Positions 18,088 to 25,876 of a DNA stretch of 64,000 nucleotides are shown piece by piece; positions within the stretch are counted from its first letter, which is position 1, and the number at the start of each line of letters is the position of its first letter. Both the position numbers and the translations under genes were made by a program. The notes beneath the pieces are model-generated. The model searched no databases. It had not been told where the DNA came from and saw only the letters and a program-made list of their open reading frames with translations. The DNA is from JAGWBJ01 sp034423015 (GTDB lineage Bacteria > Chloroflexota > Dehalococcoidia > Lucifugimonadales > JAGWBF01), in NCBI GenBank assembly GCA_034423015.1, contig DAOUJG010000061.1, positions 23,225-87,224 of the forward strand. The letters are read 5' to 3'.

Positions 18088-18540
18088 TCACGTCTCCTCG
18101 GACTCGCGTCCCAGGTAGTACCTCCACCGGCGCAACTTGGGCAGGACCCGCTCCACCAGCTGGTCCAGGTCCTCGTCTGTGACCCGGGTCTCGTCCTCCA
18201 GGTGGATGTGGCCCCACTTCTCCAGCGCCTCCTGGACGAACCGCTCCACGAGCTGGGGGGCCCTGCCCTCCAGCCTGCCCAGGTGGTACGCCATCGTGAC
18301 CGCAAGCTGGCCGTTGACTATGCGGTCCACCGCGTCCGACGCCTCCAGGTCCTCGGGCACCCCGTCGCATTGGACCAGGAAGTCGTCCAGCACCTGCTCC
18401 AGGACCGCGGGGAGATCGGTCATCTCTATCTCGGTCATGTACTCGGTCAGGCGGTCGGCCAGCTCCTTGACCCCCTCCTCCGGGAGCAGGGCCCAGGGTC
18501 CGCCGGGTGCGCTGTGTGTCTTGTCCGCCGTGTCCGCCAT
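18088..18540 (-). CDS. hypothetical protein, 150 aa
   Basis: An acidic, helical protein that I cannot assign. It is rich in Glu, Asp and Leu with repeated LxxxL patterns and no membrane segments. It reads as a small alpha-helical adaptor or accessory subunit. ATG at 18540 has GGGGGA 6 nt upstream; the longer open frame upstream is out-of-character sequence. It heads the two-gene operon with the amidohydrolase, 7 nt apart, so it may assist or regulate that enzyme. That link is inference from position only. Confidence 0.65.
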   Translation of the reverse strand: MADTADKTHSAPGGPWALLPEEGVKELADRLTEYMTEIEMTDLPAVLEQVLDDFLVQCDGVPEDLEASDAVDRIVNGQLAVTMAYHLGRLEGRAPQLVERFVQEALEKWGHIHLEDETRVTDEDLDQLVERVLPKLRRWRYYLGRESEET

Positions 18541-18576
18541 CTCGGTCCCCCGGTCGCCGCCCTGGCGACGGGCACT

Positions 18577-18582
18577 ATTGTA
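18577..18582 (-). promoter_or_regulatory. possible -10 element upstream of 18540
   Basis: TACAAT on the minus strand, preceded by GTG; no clear -35. Would start transcription near 18570, about 30 nt before the gene. Confidence 0.3.
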
Positions 18583-18698
18583 CACCATCCCGGCAGGTCC
18601 GGCCTGTTGGCGCGACTTCAGGCCGGCCAACCTGGGGCTGCTATACTGGCCTTCCCGGCCCGCTGCGGCCGGGAGTCCCGCGACCAAGGAGCCTTGCG

Positions 18699-19124
18699 AT
18701 GACCTACCAGGACGCCCTGCCATTCCTCCAGGCCAACCACAACGCCGTGGTGACGAGCACACGCAGGAGCGGCGCGACCCAGATGAGCATCGTGACCTGC
18801 GGCGTCTACGGGGGTGGCGTTGCCTTCACCACGACGGAGGGGAGGGCGAAGCTGGCCAACCTAAAGCGCGACCCCCGCTGCACCATCCTCGTCGCCCGGC
18901 CGGACTGGTCCCGGTACGTGGTGCTGGAGGGAATCGCCCAGGTCCGTGCCCAGGGGAGAACTGACCCGGAGCTGCTCCGGGCAATCCTGAGAGACGTCTA
19001 CCGCGCGGCGTCGGGAGAGGACCATCCCGACTGGGACGAGTACGACCGGGCCATGGTCCGCGACCGCAGGGCCGCCGTCATCGTCATCCCGGAGCGGGTG
19101 TACGGCTCCGGCGCGGGTGCGTAG
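18699..19124 (+). CDS. PPOX-class F420-dependent oxidoreductase family protein
   Basis: A 141-residue split-barrel protein of the pyridoxamine-phosphate-oxidase-like fold. The pattern HNAVVTSTRRSG...VTCGVYGGGVAFTTTEGRAKLANL-KRDPRCTILV is characteristic of small PPOX proteins that bind F420 or FMN. They reduce unknown substrates with F420H2 in actinobacteria and Chloroflexota. The ATG at 18699 has AAGGAG 8 nt upstream; the longer frame to 18507 is rejected for lack of a start signal. Cofactor cannot be decided from the sequence alone. Confidence 0.85.
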   Translation: MTYQDALPFLQANHNAVVTSTRRSGATQMSIVTCGVYGGGVAFTTTEGRAKLANLKRDPRCTILVARPDWSRYVVLEGIAQVRAQGRTDPELLRAILRDVYRAASGEDHPDWDEYDRAMVRDRRAAVIVIPERVYGSGAGA

Positions 19125-19144
19125 GTGCGCCGGCACCTGCCGCC

Positions 19145-19858
19145 CTAGCTGGCCGGCGCCACCTCCACGGTGGCCCGCATGGTATCGGGGTGTATCTTGC
19201 AGAAATAGGGGAACGTGCCTACCTCTCTGAACGTGTAGCTGAAGGAGTCGCCCCGGGCCAGGTCTCCGCTGTCCCACACGCCGGATGGGTTGCCGGGAGT
19301 CCCGGAGGTCGTCGTGTGGGCGCCATCGTCGAGCTGGCTCCAGAGCACCACGGTCCCCACGGGAATGGTCACGTTGGATAGCTTGCGGTTGGCTATGTCC
19401 GTGATGATGGTCGGTCCTTCCAGGCCGGGCAGCGGCGGCAGGGTCGGCGTGGGCGCAGGTTCCGGTGTGGGCACGGGCGTCGGCGGCTGGGTCGGAGGAG
19501 GGGTGGTTGGCTGCGGCGTGGGCGTAGGCGGCTGTGTCGGGGGCGAGGCGGTTGGCTGCGGCGTGGGCGTAGGCGGCTGTGTCGGGGGCACGGCGGTTGG
19601 TTGCGGGGTGGGCGTGGGCGCCTCGGTCGGAGGCACGGGTGTTGGTCGCGGGGTGGGCGTGGGCGCCTCGGTCGGAGGCACGGCGGTGGGTTGCGGAGTG
19701 GGCACGGCCGTGGGCGCTGGGGTCGGAGGCGCCGTGGTGGGTTCCGGCGTGGGTACGGCGGTTGGCGGCTCCGTCGTGGGTGTTTCCGTGGCCTCCGACC
19801 CGCAGGCCGCTGCCACGAGGATGGTGAATGCTACAAGCCAGGCAATGCTGTATCTCAC
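19145..19858 (-). CDS. cupredoxin-domain lipoprotein with Pro/Thr repeat linker
   Basis: A 237-residue exported lipoprotein. Signal peptide 1-18 ends in the lipobox VAAAC (Cys19), then a Pro/Thr-rich spacer runs from about 26 to 145, then a plastocyanin-like domain (about 149-237). All four type I copper ligands are visible: His181, Cys220, His223 and Met227 in the pattern FCKIHPDTM. It probably carries electrons at the outer face of the cell, held off the membrane by the linker. GTG start at 19858 with GGAGG 8 nt upstream. It runs convergently with the PPOX gene and divergently from the UnbV lipoprotein at 19959. Confidence 0.9.
   Translation of the reverse strand: MRYSIAWLVAFTILVAAACGSEATETPTTEPPTAVPTPEPTTAPPTPAPTAVPTPQPTAVPPTEAPTPTPRPTPVPPTEAPTPTPQPTAVPPTQPPTPTPQPTASPPTQPPTPTPQPTTPPPTQPPTPVPTPEPAPTPTLPPLPGLEGPTIITDIANRKLSNVTIPVGTVVLWSQLDDGAHTTTSGTPGNPSGVWDSGDLARGDSFSYTFREVGTFPYFCKIHPDTMRATVEVAPAS
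19478..19678 (-). repeat. 45-bp tandem repeats inside the cupredoxin lipoprotein
   Basis: About four and a half copies of a 15-residue unit built on PPTQPPTPTPQPTAx, slightly diverged between copies (Q/E, A/P, V/S changes). This is a low-complexity cell-surface spacer; copy number is likely to vary between strains. Confidence 0.85.
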
Positions 19859-19938
19859 TCCGGGTTCCTCCCTGTTTCCGTAAACTCCACGCGGCTGCCC
19901 CACCCCTGGATACCGGGCGAATCCCGGGCCGTGCAGCT

Positions 19939-19968
19939 TTGACAAGGCTATCGGCCCTATGCTTGAAT
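19939..19968 (+). promoter_or_regulatory. possible promoter of the UnbV lipoprotein gene
   Basis: A perfect -35 TTGACA (19939-19944) lies 18 bp from TTGAAT (19963-19968, 4 of 6). Transcription would begin near 19975, which would exclude the first ATG at 19959 and favour ATG 19977 or 19995. Confidence 0.4.
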
Positions 19969-21779
19969 ATTTTACCATGTTCAAGGCGAGCGTAATGCGG
20001 GCCCCGTGGCGGGCCCGGTACTGGACGCTGCTCCTGGCGATGGGGGCCCTGTGGGCGGCGATGGCCTGCAGCAACGGCGAGACCCCCACCCCCCCGTCGA
20101 CTGCCGCTGACGTACCCGGGACGGCCGTGGCCTCGACTCCCGGGCAACGGGCGACGCCGACGCCGGAGCTGCCGGACACGATATTCATGGAGGTCGGCAA
20201 CACGGCGGGGGTGGACTTCGCCCACTACCGGCCTACGGCGCCCTTCCTGCTGATGCCCTTCGGGGCCGGGGTGGTCATCCTCGACTACGACGGCGACGGC
20301 CTCCAGGACATCTTCGTCCCCATGACCTACGACGACGAACGCCAGGCCAACGCCAACAACGCCCTCTACCGCAACAACGGCGACGGCACCTTCTCGGACC
20401 TGGCACGGGAGGCGGGGGTGGTCGACCCCAGGGGCAAGGGTATAGGAGGATGCGCCGCCGACTACGACAACGACGGCGATCAGGACCTGTTCCTCACCAA
20501 CTACGGGTCCAGCAAGCTGTTCCGAAACTCCGGCGACGGCGCCTTCGAGGACGTAACGGCCGATGCCCGTGTCGGCGACCCCGACGGCACCCACCGCTCC
20601 ATGGGATGCGCCTGGGGCGACTACGACCGGGACGGCTACCTGGACATGGTGGTCGTCCGGCACATGAGTGAGGCCGAGCTGTCTCCCATGGGTGGGGCCC
20701 CGGGCGGAAGCCCCCTCCGGTCCCTGGCGTTGTATCACAACGAGGGCGACGGGGCCTTCACCAACGTGACCTCCCTGCTGGGAGACGACTCGGAGCCCGC
20801 TCCCATCGAGGAGGAGGGGGACTTTGCCGGCAACGTCTGGGGCGCGGGCTTCCAGCCGGGATGGCTCGACTTCAACAACGACGGGTACACCGACCTTTAC
20901 GTGGTCAACGACTTCGGCGCCGATGCCCAGCCCAACGTGCTGTGGCGCAACGACGGCCCCGCCGAGGACGGCTCCTGGACCTTCACCGACATCTCCATCG
21001 AGTCCCGCACGGACGTGGGCATATTCGGTATGGGCCTTGCCGTGGGCGACTACAACCTGGACGGCCACCTGGACATGTTCATGAGCAACATCGGCAGGCC
21101 CGTGCTGCTGTCCAACGACGGCGACGGCCGCACCTTCACCGACAACACCAGGGACGCGGGCATTGACATCGGCTTCATAGAGGACCTCGAGCTGGTGACT
21201 TGGGGCAACGTCTTCTTCGACTACGACAACGACGGCGACGAGGACCTGTATGTCTCCGCGGGGTACCTGGACTTCTTTCCCGACGCCAACCCCGAGGTGC
21301 AGCCCAACGTGCTGATGAGGAACGACGGGGACGGCACCTTTACCGATGTCTCCGAGGACAGCGGCGCCGACGACGCCGGGTACGGGCGGGGCGCCGTCTA
21401 CATGGATTTCGACAACGACGGCTGCCTGGACCTGTACGTGGCCAACATAGGCAAGGGGCCCAGCGAACCCCAGCGGGCCCGGCTGTTCCGGAACCGGTGC
21501 GACTGGGGTAACGGCTGGCTGGTCGTGAACACCGTGGGCACCATCAGCAACCGGGACGGCATCGGGGCGAGGATCATGGTCGAGACCGGCGGCAAGACCC
21601 AGATCAGGGAGGTGGCGGCGGGGGGGAGCAACAAGTCCCAGAACATGCTGCCGGTCCACTTCGGGCTGGGGAAGGCCGACGTGGTGGACTCCATCGAGGT
21701 CCGGTGGCCCAGCGGCACGGTGCAGACCCTGGAGGGAGTCGCCCCCAACCAGACGATCACCATCGTAGAGGCGCCCTGA
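19959..21779 (+). CDS. FG-GAP/VCBS repeat lipoprotein with ASPIC/UnbV domain
   Basis: A 606-residue exported lipoprotein. The signal peptide ends in WAAMAC, followed by a short Thr/Pro linker and a seven-bladed-propeller-like array of FG-GAP/VCBS repeats carrying calcium-binding loops of the form DxDxDGxxD (for example DYDGDGLQD, DYDNDGDQD, DFNNDGYTD, DYDNDGDED, DFDNDGCLD). The last 100 residues are an ASPIC/UnbV domain (GIGARIMVETGG, VRWPSG). Such proteins are extracellular binding or adhesion modules; the ligand is unknown. Start uncertain: ATG 19959, 19977 or 19995 are in frame. A promoter and a weak AGGCGAG favour the last; all keep the signal peptide. Confidence 0.9.
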   Translation: MLEYFTMFKASVMRAPWRARYWTLLLAMGALWAAMACSNGETPTPPSTAADVPGTAVASTPGQRATPTPELPDTIFMEVGNTAGVDFAHYRPTAPFLLMPFGAGVVILDYDGDGLQDIFVPMTYDDERQANANNALYRNNGDGTFSDLAREAGVVDPRGKGIGGCAADYDNDGDQDLFLTNYGSSKLFRNSGDGAFEDVTADARVGDPDGTHRSMGCAWGDYDRDGYLDMVVVRHMSEAELSPMGGAPGGSPLRSLALYHNEGDGAFTNVTSLLGDDSEPAPIEEEGDFAGNVWGAGFQPGWLDFNNDGYTDLYVVNDFGADAQPNVLWRNDGPAEDGSWTFTDISIESRTDVGIFGMGLAVGDYNLDGHLDMFMSNIGRPVLLSNDGDGRTFTDNTRDAGIDIGFIEDLELVTWGNVFFDYDNDGDEDLYVSAGYLDFFPDANPEVQPNVLMRNDGDGTFTDVSEDSGADDAGYGRGAVYMDFDNDGCLDLYVANIGKGPSEPQRARLFRNRCDWGNGWLVVNTVGTISNRDGIGARIMVETGGKTQIREVAAGGSNKSQNMLPVHFGLGKADVVDSIEVRWPSGTVQTLEGVAPNQTITIVEAP

Positions 21780-21788
21780 GCTCCGCCG

Positions 21789-22412
21789 CTAGATAGCCCC
21801 CAGCACCACCTGGACTATCCGGCGCTCCAGCATCAGCCCCATCTCCGCCACCGTCTCCATCCGCACCGCTTCCCCCGTGGTCACCACGTAGGCAACGCCC
21901 AGCAGCCTGCCCACCCGAAGGTCCACCACGGTGGAGGACACCAGCCCCGACTCGGTCATCTGGGAGGTGTGGAGCCCCACCGCCTCATCGGAGAAGCCCT
22001 CCACCTTCAGCTCGTCGGCGCGGACCAGCTTCTGGCCCTTGCCGAGCTCCTTGCCCACGAACTCCTTGAACTCCCCCAGGAACTTGTCCCTCATCCACCG
22101 GGCCACCTGCTCCGAGTCCTCGAACAGGTGCACCACCGTCGCCGCCATCAGGTCCAGGTCCGGCACATCCAGGCCGGGGTTCAGCGGGGTCACGAACTCC
22201 CGCAGGTACCCGGTAATCCGGCCCGTCGCCGCCACGGTCTCAGTCGTGCTACCCGGAAAGCCCTGGGCCGCCATGGTCTCGTTGTCCAGCTCCCCGTGCC
22301 GGCCCTCCTGGAAGCCGGCCAGGACCGGGGGCAGGTCCTCTACGGGGACCACCATGTATGGCAAGTCTTCCCGGCGGATTGTGCTAGTCGCGGTTTCCAG
22401 GGCGCTGGGCAA
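21789..22412 (-). CDS. hypothetical protein, 207 aa
   Basis: I do not recognise this protein. It is soluble as read, without a signal peptide at the TTG start (22412). An amphipathic helical middle section (LFEDSEQVARWMRDKFLGEFKEFV-type) and a C-terminal beta-rich section with VSSTVVDLRVGRLLGVAYVVT suggest a two-part sensor-like fold. It follows the membrane gene at 22443 by 30 nt and ends 9 nt from the opposite-strand UnbV gene. Function unknown; the operon link to a stress-like membrane protein is the only clue. Confidence 0.62.
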   Translation of the reverse strand: MPSALETATSTIRREDLPYMVVPVEDLPPVLAGFQEGRHGELDNETMAAQGFPGSTTETVAATGRITGYLREFVTPLNPGLDVPDLDLMAATVVHLFEDSEQVARWMRDKFLGEFKEFVGKELGKGQKLVRADELKVEGFSDEAVGLHTSQMTESGLVSSTVVDLRVGRLLGVAYVVTTGEAVRMETVAEMGLMLERRIVQVVLGAI

Positions 22413-22442
22413 AAGTCTTCTCCCCGGGTGGGAATCGGGCTG

Positions 22443-23042
22443 CTAGGGCCCCTCGAGTCCTCCGGCGGGGACCGCGCCGGGACGACGGGGCGCCGGTGCG
22501 CGGTCTTCTCCGCTCCTTGGCTTCTCCCTGGGCATGAACCGGCCCTCTACGCTGCGGACGTCGAAGGCGCCGCTCTCGATGAAGGCGCCTCGGGCCAGCA
22601 TCGTGTGCCTGTCCCTGACCCTGGCTGCCAGGGCCACACAGCCGGCGGCCAGGTGCCTCTCGTAGCGCCGGACGGACCGGGATTCCAGGCCCAGGTCGGC
22701 GCCGGCGATGGCCCCGAACAGTCCGCCGAACAGGGTGCCGAATTTCCATAGGGTGGCGGCCAGGAGCACCTGGACTCCCCAGTTGTCGAAGGCCACGAGG
22801 ACCCAGGCCAGCACCCCGGCCTCCGCCACCAGGGAGCCGATGAGGCCCCACTTCAGGGCACAGGGCCACATGCCCTCGGGCCGCTCCATGAGCCGGTCGG
22901 GCCGGACGAGGCGGAGCAGGCCGAGGCCGGCGTCGGGAGAGGGCTCTCGGGCCACCAGGGCCAGGTCCCGCGGGCCGTATCCGGCGGCGCGCAGCAGGGT
23001 GGCGGCCTCCCTCGTGAACACCCCCACCACCTGCTCTCCCAT
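22443..23042 (-). CDS. membrane protein with general-stress-protein-like N-terminus
   Basis: A 199-residue protein. The first 40 residues (VVGVFTREAATLLRAAGYGPRDLALVAR) resemble the general stress protein 17M/YflT domain. Two hydrophobic segments follow (about 62-83 and 90-118, the second Gly-rich: FGGLFGAIAGADLG). The C-terminus is Arg/Pro/Gly-rich and probably disordered. ATG 23042 with GAGGTG about 6 nt upstream is chosen over the longer frame from 23084. A strong promoter lies 26 nt upstream. First gene of a two-gene operon with 21789-22412. Role in envelope stress is inference. Confidence 0.68.
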   Translation of the reverse strand: MGEQVVGVFTREAATLLRAAGYGPRDLALVAREPSPDAGLGLLRLVRPDRLMERPEGMWPCALKWGLIGSLVAEAGVLAWVLVAFDNWGVQVLLAATLWKFGTLFGGLFGAIAGADLGLESRSVRRYERHLAAGCVALAARVRDRHTMLARGAFIESGAFDVRSVEGRFMPREKPRSGEDRAPAPRRPGAVPAGGLEGP

Positions 23043-23074
23043 GGGACACCTCGCGTCGCGTATGGACGGCCCAT

Positions 23075-23103
23075 ACGATAGCATGGGCGTCAGGGGGCGT
23101 CAA
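23075..23103 (-). promoter_or_regulatory. promoter of the 23042-21789 operon
   Basis: On the minus strand TTGACG (23098-23103) and TATCGT (23075-23080) are 17 bp apart, and TGC before the -10 forms an extended element. Predicted start near 23068. Confidence 0.65.
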
Positions 23104-23554
23104 CAAACCAAGGGGTTCATGGCCTTGCTCCGGCCCGGCAGGACCGATTGAACGCCCTTCGTTCATATAAGAAAAAGTTTAGAAATTAATCGAAAACCCA
23201 CCAAATAACCCCTTGAAATCTCCCCCCCTGCGTTGCTAGTCTCATGTCGATGATAGTGCGGTAGGGCAGGCGGGTGTGCTTCCACCTGTTCCCGTTACCC
23301 CAACCTTCGGCCGGCCCGCTTGACTCATCCCGGGGGCCAGGGCCATTCGATAGGCGACCATCTACCCGTAGAGGACACTCGCCTTGTCCGGCGAGGGGCC
23401 CGGACATTCGTCTAGTTTGGGGGGAACGCGCAAGAGAGTGCTGAGGTTGCAAGGTAGATTCTCCGTTACCCCGGTTCTGGCCCGCAACGAGGAGGTTCCA
23501 GCGCGCTCACAGGAAGGAAACATCCATCCCAGCGGGCGTTCGCCCCTGGGTTTC
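23104..23554. other. non-coding region before rsmH with an A/T-rich island
   Basis: 23161-23210 is about 28 percent G+C in a genome near two thirds G+C, with runs such as GAAAAAGTTTAGAAATTAAT. A weak promoter pair follows: TTGAAA (23213-23218), 18 bp, TAGTCT (23237-23242). No mraZ gene, which usually precedes rsmH, is present. Part of 23384-23554 is an in-frame upstream extension of rsmH without any ATG. Confidence 0.5.
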
Positions 23555-24490
23555 GTGCACCGGCCGGTCCTGCTCCGTGAGACAGTCCACCATCTGGAGG
23601 TGAGGCAGGGAGGCGTTTACGTGGACGCCACGGTGGGGCAAGGAGGGCATGCGTCGGCTATCCTTCGAGCCGCCATGCCAGGGGGCAGGCTCCTGGGCAT
23701 CGACCTCGACCCCGATGCCCGGGAGTACGCCCTCCGCCGGCTGCAATCCTACGCGGGAGCCGTCGCCGTCGTTGCCGGAAGCTATACGCAAATGCTGGAG
23801 CTGGCGGCGTCGCGGGGGTTCGATGGCCCCGACGGGATACTCATGGACCTGGGCCTCTCCTCCGCGCAGCTCGAGGGCAGCGGGCGGGGCTTCAGCTTCC
23901 TCCGGGACGAGCCCCTGGACATGCGCTTCGACCCGGAGTCCGGCCCAACTGCCGCCGAGATCGTGAACACCTACTCCTACGAGGACCTGGCCCAGGTCCT
24001 CTACAAGTACGGTGAGGAGCCCCGGGCCAGGGCCGTCGCCAGGGCCATAGTGGCGTCCCGGCCCCTGGGCAGCGCCGCGGAGCTGGCCGCGCTGGTCTCC
24101 GGTGTCAGGGCCCGTGCCGGAGCCCGTGTCAGGGGAAAGAGGGGCGGCCGCATTCACCCGGCAACGCGGGTCTTCCAGGCCCTCCGGCTGGCGGTGAACT
24201 CCGAGCTGGAAGCGATCGCCGAGGGACTGCGTCAGGCCGTCGCCCTGGTGAGGCCCGGCGGCCGGATCGCCGTCATCGCCTATCACAGCCTGGAGGACCG
24301 CATCGTCAAGAACACCTTCCTACGGGAGTCCCGGGCGTGCGTTTGCCCTCCTGGGGCCCCGGTGTGCGCCTGCGAGCACGTTCCGTCGCTCAGAGTCGTC
24401 ACGAGGAAGGTGGTGAGCCCATCGTGGCAGGAGGTCACGGAGAACCCCCGGAGCAGGAGCGCCCGGCTCCGGGTGGCCCAACGCCTGTAG
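23555..24490 (+). CDS. rsmH: 16S rRNA (cytosine-1402-N4)-methyltransferase RsmH
   Basis: SAM-dependent enzyme (MraW) that methylates N4 of C1402 in 16S rRNA. Seen: the family opening HRPVLLRETVHHL, the SAM site DATVGQGGHASAIL, the PDGILMDLGLSSAQLE block, and the C-terminal VIAYHSLEDRIVKNTF and CxCPPxAPxCxC cysteine cluster. The frame is open back to 23384 but contains no ATG before the conserved core. The GTG at 23555 gives 311 residues and the canonical N-terminus, though without a clear Shine-Dalgarno; GTG 23438 or TTG starts are possible. It leads directly into ftsA, without the ftsL, pbp or mur genes usual in this cluster. Confidence 0.93.
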   Translation: MHRPVLLRETVHHLEVRQGGVYVDATVGQGGHASAILRAAMPGGRLLGIDLDPDAREYALRRLQSYAGAVAVVAGSYTQMLELAASRGFDGPDGILMDLGLSSAQLEGSGRGFSFLRDEPLDMRFDPESGPTAAEIVNTYSYEDLAQVLYKYGEEPRARAVARAIVASRPLGSAAELAALVSGVRARAGARVRGKRGGRIHPATRVFQALRLAVNSELEAIAEGLRQAVALVRPGGRIAVIAYHSLEDRIVKNTFLRESRACVCPPGAPVCACEHVPSLRVVTRKVVSPSWQEVTENPRSRSARLRVAQRL

Positions 24491-24497
24491 GCGGACC

Positions 24498-24554
24498 GGC
24501 TCCCGGGAGCCCGGAAAACTAATACTCCCCGCCGTGGGCCCGTCGACGGGCCCA
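24498..24554. repeat. two perfect palindromes between rsmH and ftsA
   Basis: A 14-bp palindrome (GGCTCCCGGGAGCC, 24498-24511) and a 20-bp palindrome (24535-24554, built on GGGCCCGTCGACGGGCCC) lie 23 nt apart in the short gap before ftsA. They could form hairpins in the rsmH-ftsA transcript and act as a processing or attenuation site. Neither has a U-tract. Confidence 0.6.
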
Positions 24555-24580
24555 ACGTCAGGGACAGAGAGGTGGAAACG

Positions 24581-25819
24581 GTGAAAGAGATGTTCTACAC
24601 GGCCATCGATGTGGGGAGCACCAAGATATGCTCCATAATTGCCAAGATAAGTGCCGAAGGCGAGCTGAAGGTGCTGGGGACGGGCATCGTTCCCTCCCAG
24701 GGCGTACAGAAGGGCCGGATCGAGAGCATTCCCGACACTCAGCAAGCCTTGAAGGAGTCCCTGGACGAGGCCCAACGCTACCTGGGCCGCGGCGTCGACT
24801 GGGCGTACATGGGTGTGACGGGCACCCATATCTCCTGCGTCAACACCAGCAGCGTCCTGCAGGGGGCCCGCGGTGACGTGGCCATCTCCTCCGAGGACGT
24901 GCAGCAGCTCATCCAGTCCTCCTATCCCGACGTGGCTGACGGCAAAGAGGTCCTCCACGTGATCCCCATGAGCTACGTCGTCGACGGGCTGGAGGGTGTG
25001 CGCAACCCGGTGAACCTCCACGCCGACCACGTGCAGGTCGAATCCCACGTCGTGATGGGGGACGCGCCCATACTCAGGAACATGGTCCGGGTTGTGGAGG
25101 CCTGCAAGCTCTCGGTGCGGAGCCTGGTCCATCAGCCCCTGGCCGCCGCAGAGGCGGTGCTCACCGAGGACGAGCGGGAGATGGGTGCGGTGCTCATGGA
25201 CATCGGCGGCGGCACGACGGACATCATCGTGTACCGGAGCGGCAGCCCCTGGTACACGGCTGTGCTGCCCATAGGCGGCAACCAGGTGACCCGGGACCTG
25301 TCCGTGGCCATGGGTGTCCCGTCCTACATCGCCGAGGAGCTCAAGACCAGGTACGGCCACGCCATGGCCGAGGCCGTGGCCGACGACGAGGAGATCAACC
25401 TTCCCGGGTTCCAGGACCGTCCGCCCAGGCCCATCCGGCGGCGGGACCTGGCCCGTCCCATAAACGAGCGCCTGGTCGAGCTGATCAAGCTGGCAATGGC
25501 CAAGATACAGCAGTCGGGCCTGAGGCAGCTGCCGCCCGGGGGCATCGTGATTACCGGGGGCGTGGCCGAGACCGAGGGTCTCGGGGAGCTCATCGGCCGG
25601 GCCACCGGGTCCCCGGTCCGCGTGGGCCAGCCCCGAAACATCCAGGGTCTACCGCCCCAGGCCAGGAGGCCGGCCTACTCCGCCAGCGTGGGCACCCTGC
25701 TTTGGGGCATCAAGCACCAGGGGGAGAAGCGCACCTACAAGGACGCGAACCATACTCTTCGTGGACGTGGGGGGTTCCTGAGCCGTTTCACCAGAAAACG
25801 GGAGGGGATATCCGCCTAG
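24581..25819 (+). CDS. ftsA: cell division protein FtsA
   Basis: Actin-like ATPase that ties FtsZ filaments to the membrane. The 412-residue chain begins with the phosphate-1 motif TAIDVGSTKI. The FtsA-specific 1C (SHS2) domain follows (about 85-165), then the phosphate-2 motif MDIGGGTTDIIVY and the adenosine motif ITGGVAETEG. The C-terminal helix (LSRFTRKREGI, rich in Arg/Lys and Phe) fits the membrane-targeting amphipathic helix. GTG 24581 is preferred because GAGGTGG lies 7 nt upstream; GTG 24572 and ATG 24590 are alternatives. ftsZ follows after 57 nt. Confidence 0.94.
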   Translation: MKEMFYTAIDVGSTKICSIIAKISAEGELKVLGTGIVPSQGVQKGRIESIPDTQQALKESLDEAQRYLGRGVDWAYMGVTGTHISCVNTSSVLQGARGDVAISSEDVQQLIQSSYPDVADGKEVLHVIPMSYVVDGLEGVRNPVNLHADHVQVESHVVMGDAPILRNMVRVVEACKLSVRSLVHQPLAAAEAVLTEDEREMGAVLMDIGGGTTDIIVYRSGSPWYTAVLPIGGNQVTRDLSVAMGVPSYIAEELKTRYGHAMAEAVADDEEINLPGFQDRPPRPIRRRDLARPINERLVELIKLAMAKIQQSGLRQLPPGGIVITGGVAETEGLGELIGRATGSPVRVGQPRNIQGLPPQARRPAYSASVGTLLWGIKHQGEKRTYKDANHTLRGRGGFLSRFTRKREGISA

Positions 25820-25876
25820 GAGCAGAGCCAGGGAGGTCGAGGACATACCGTGGAGGGATATCGAAAGGAGGGAGCA

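Noticed and set aside
19895..19930. Second copy of the REP-like palindrome
   Set aside because: CCTGGATACCGGGCGAATCC is only partly similar and lacks the long outer arms.
18861..21659. Long open frame on the minus strand (932 codons)
   Set aside because: It is opposite the UnbV gene and covers part of the cupredoxin gene; its composition (His/Val/Gly runs) is that of a GC-rich shadow frame, and the plus-strand FG-GAP repeats are real.
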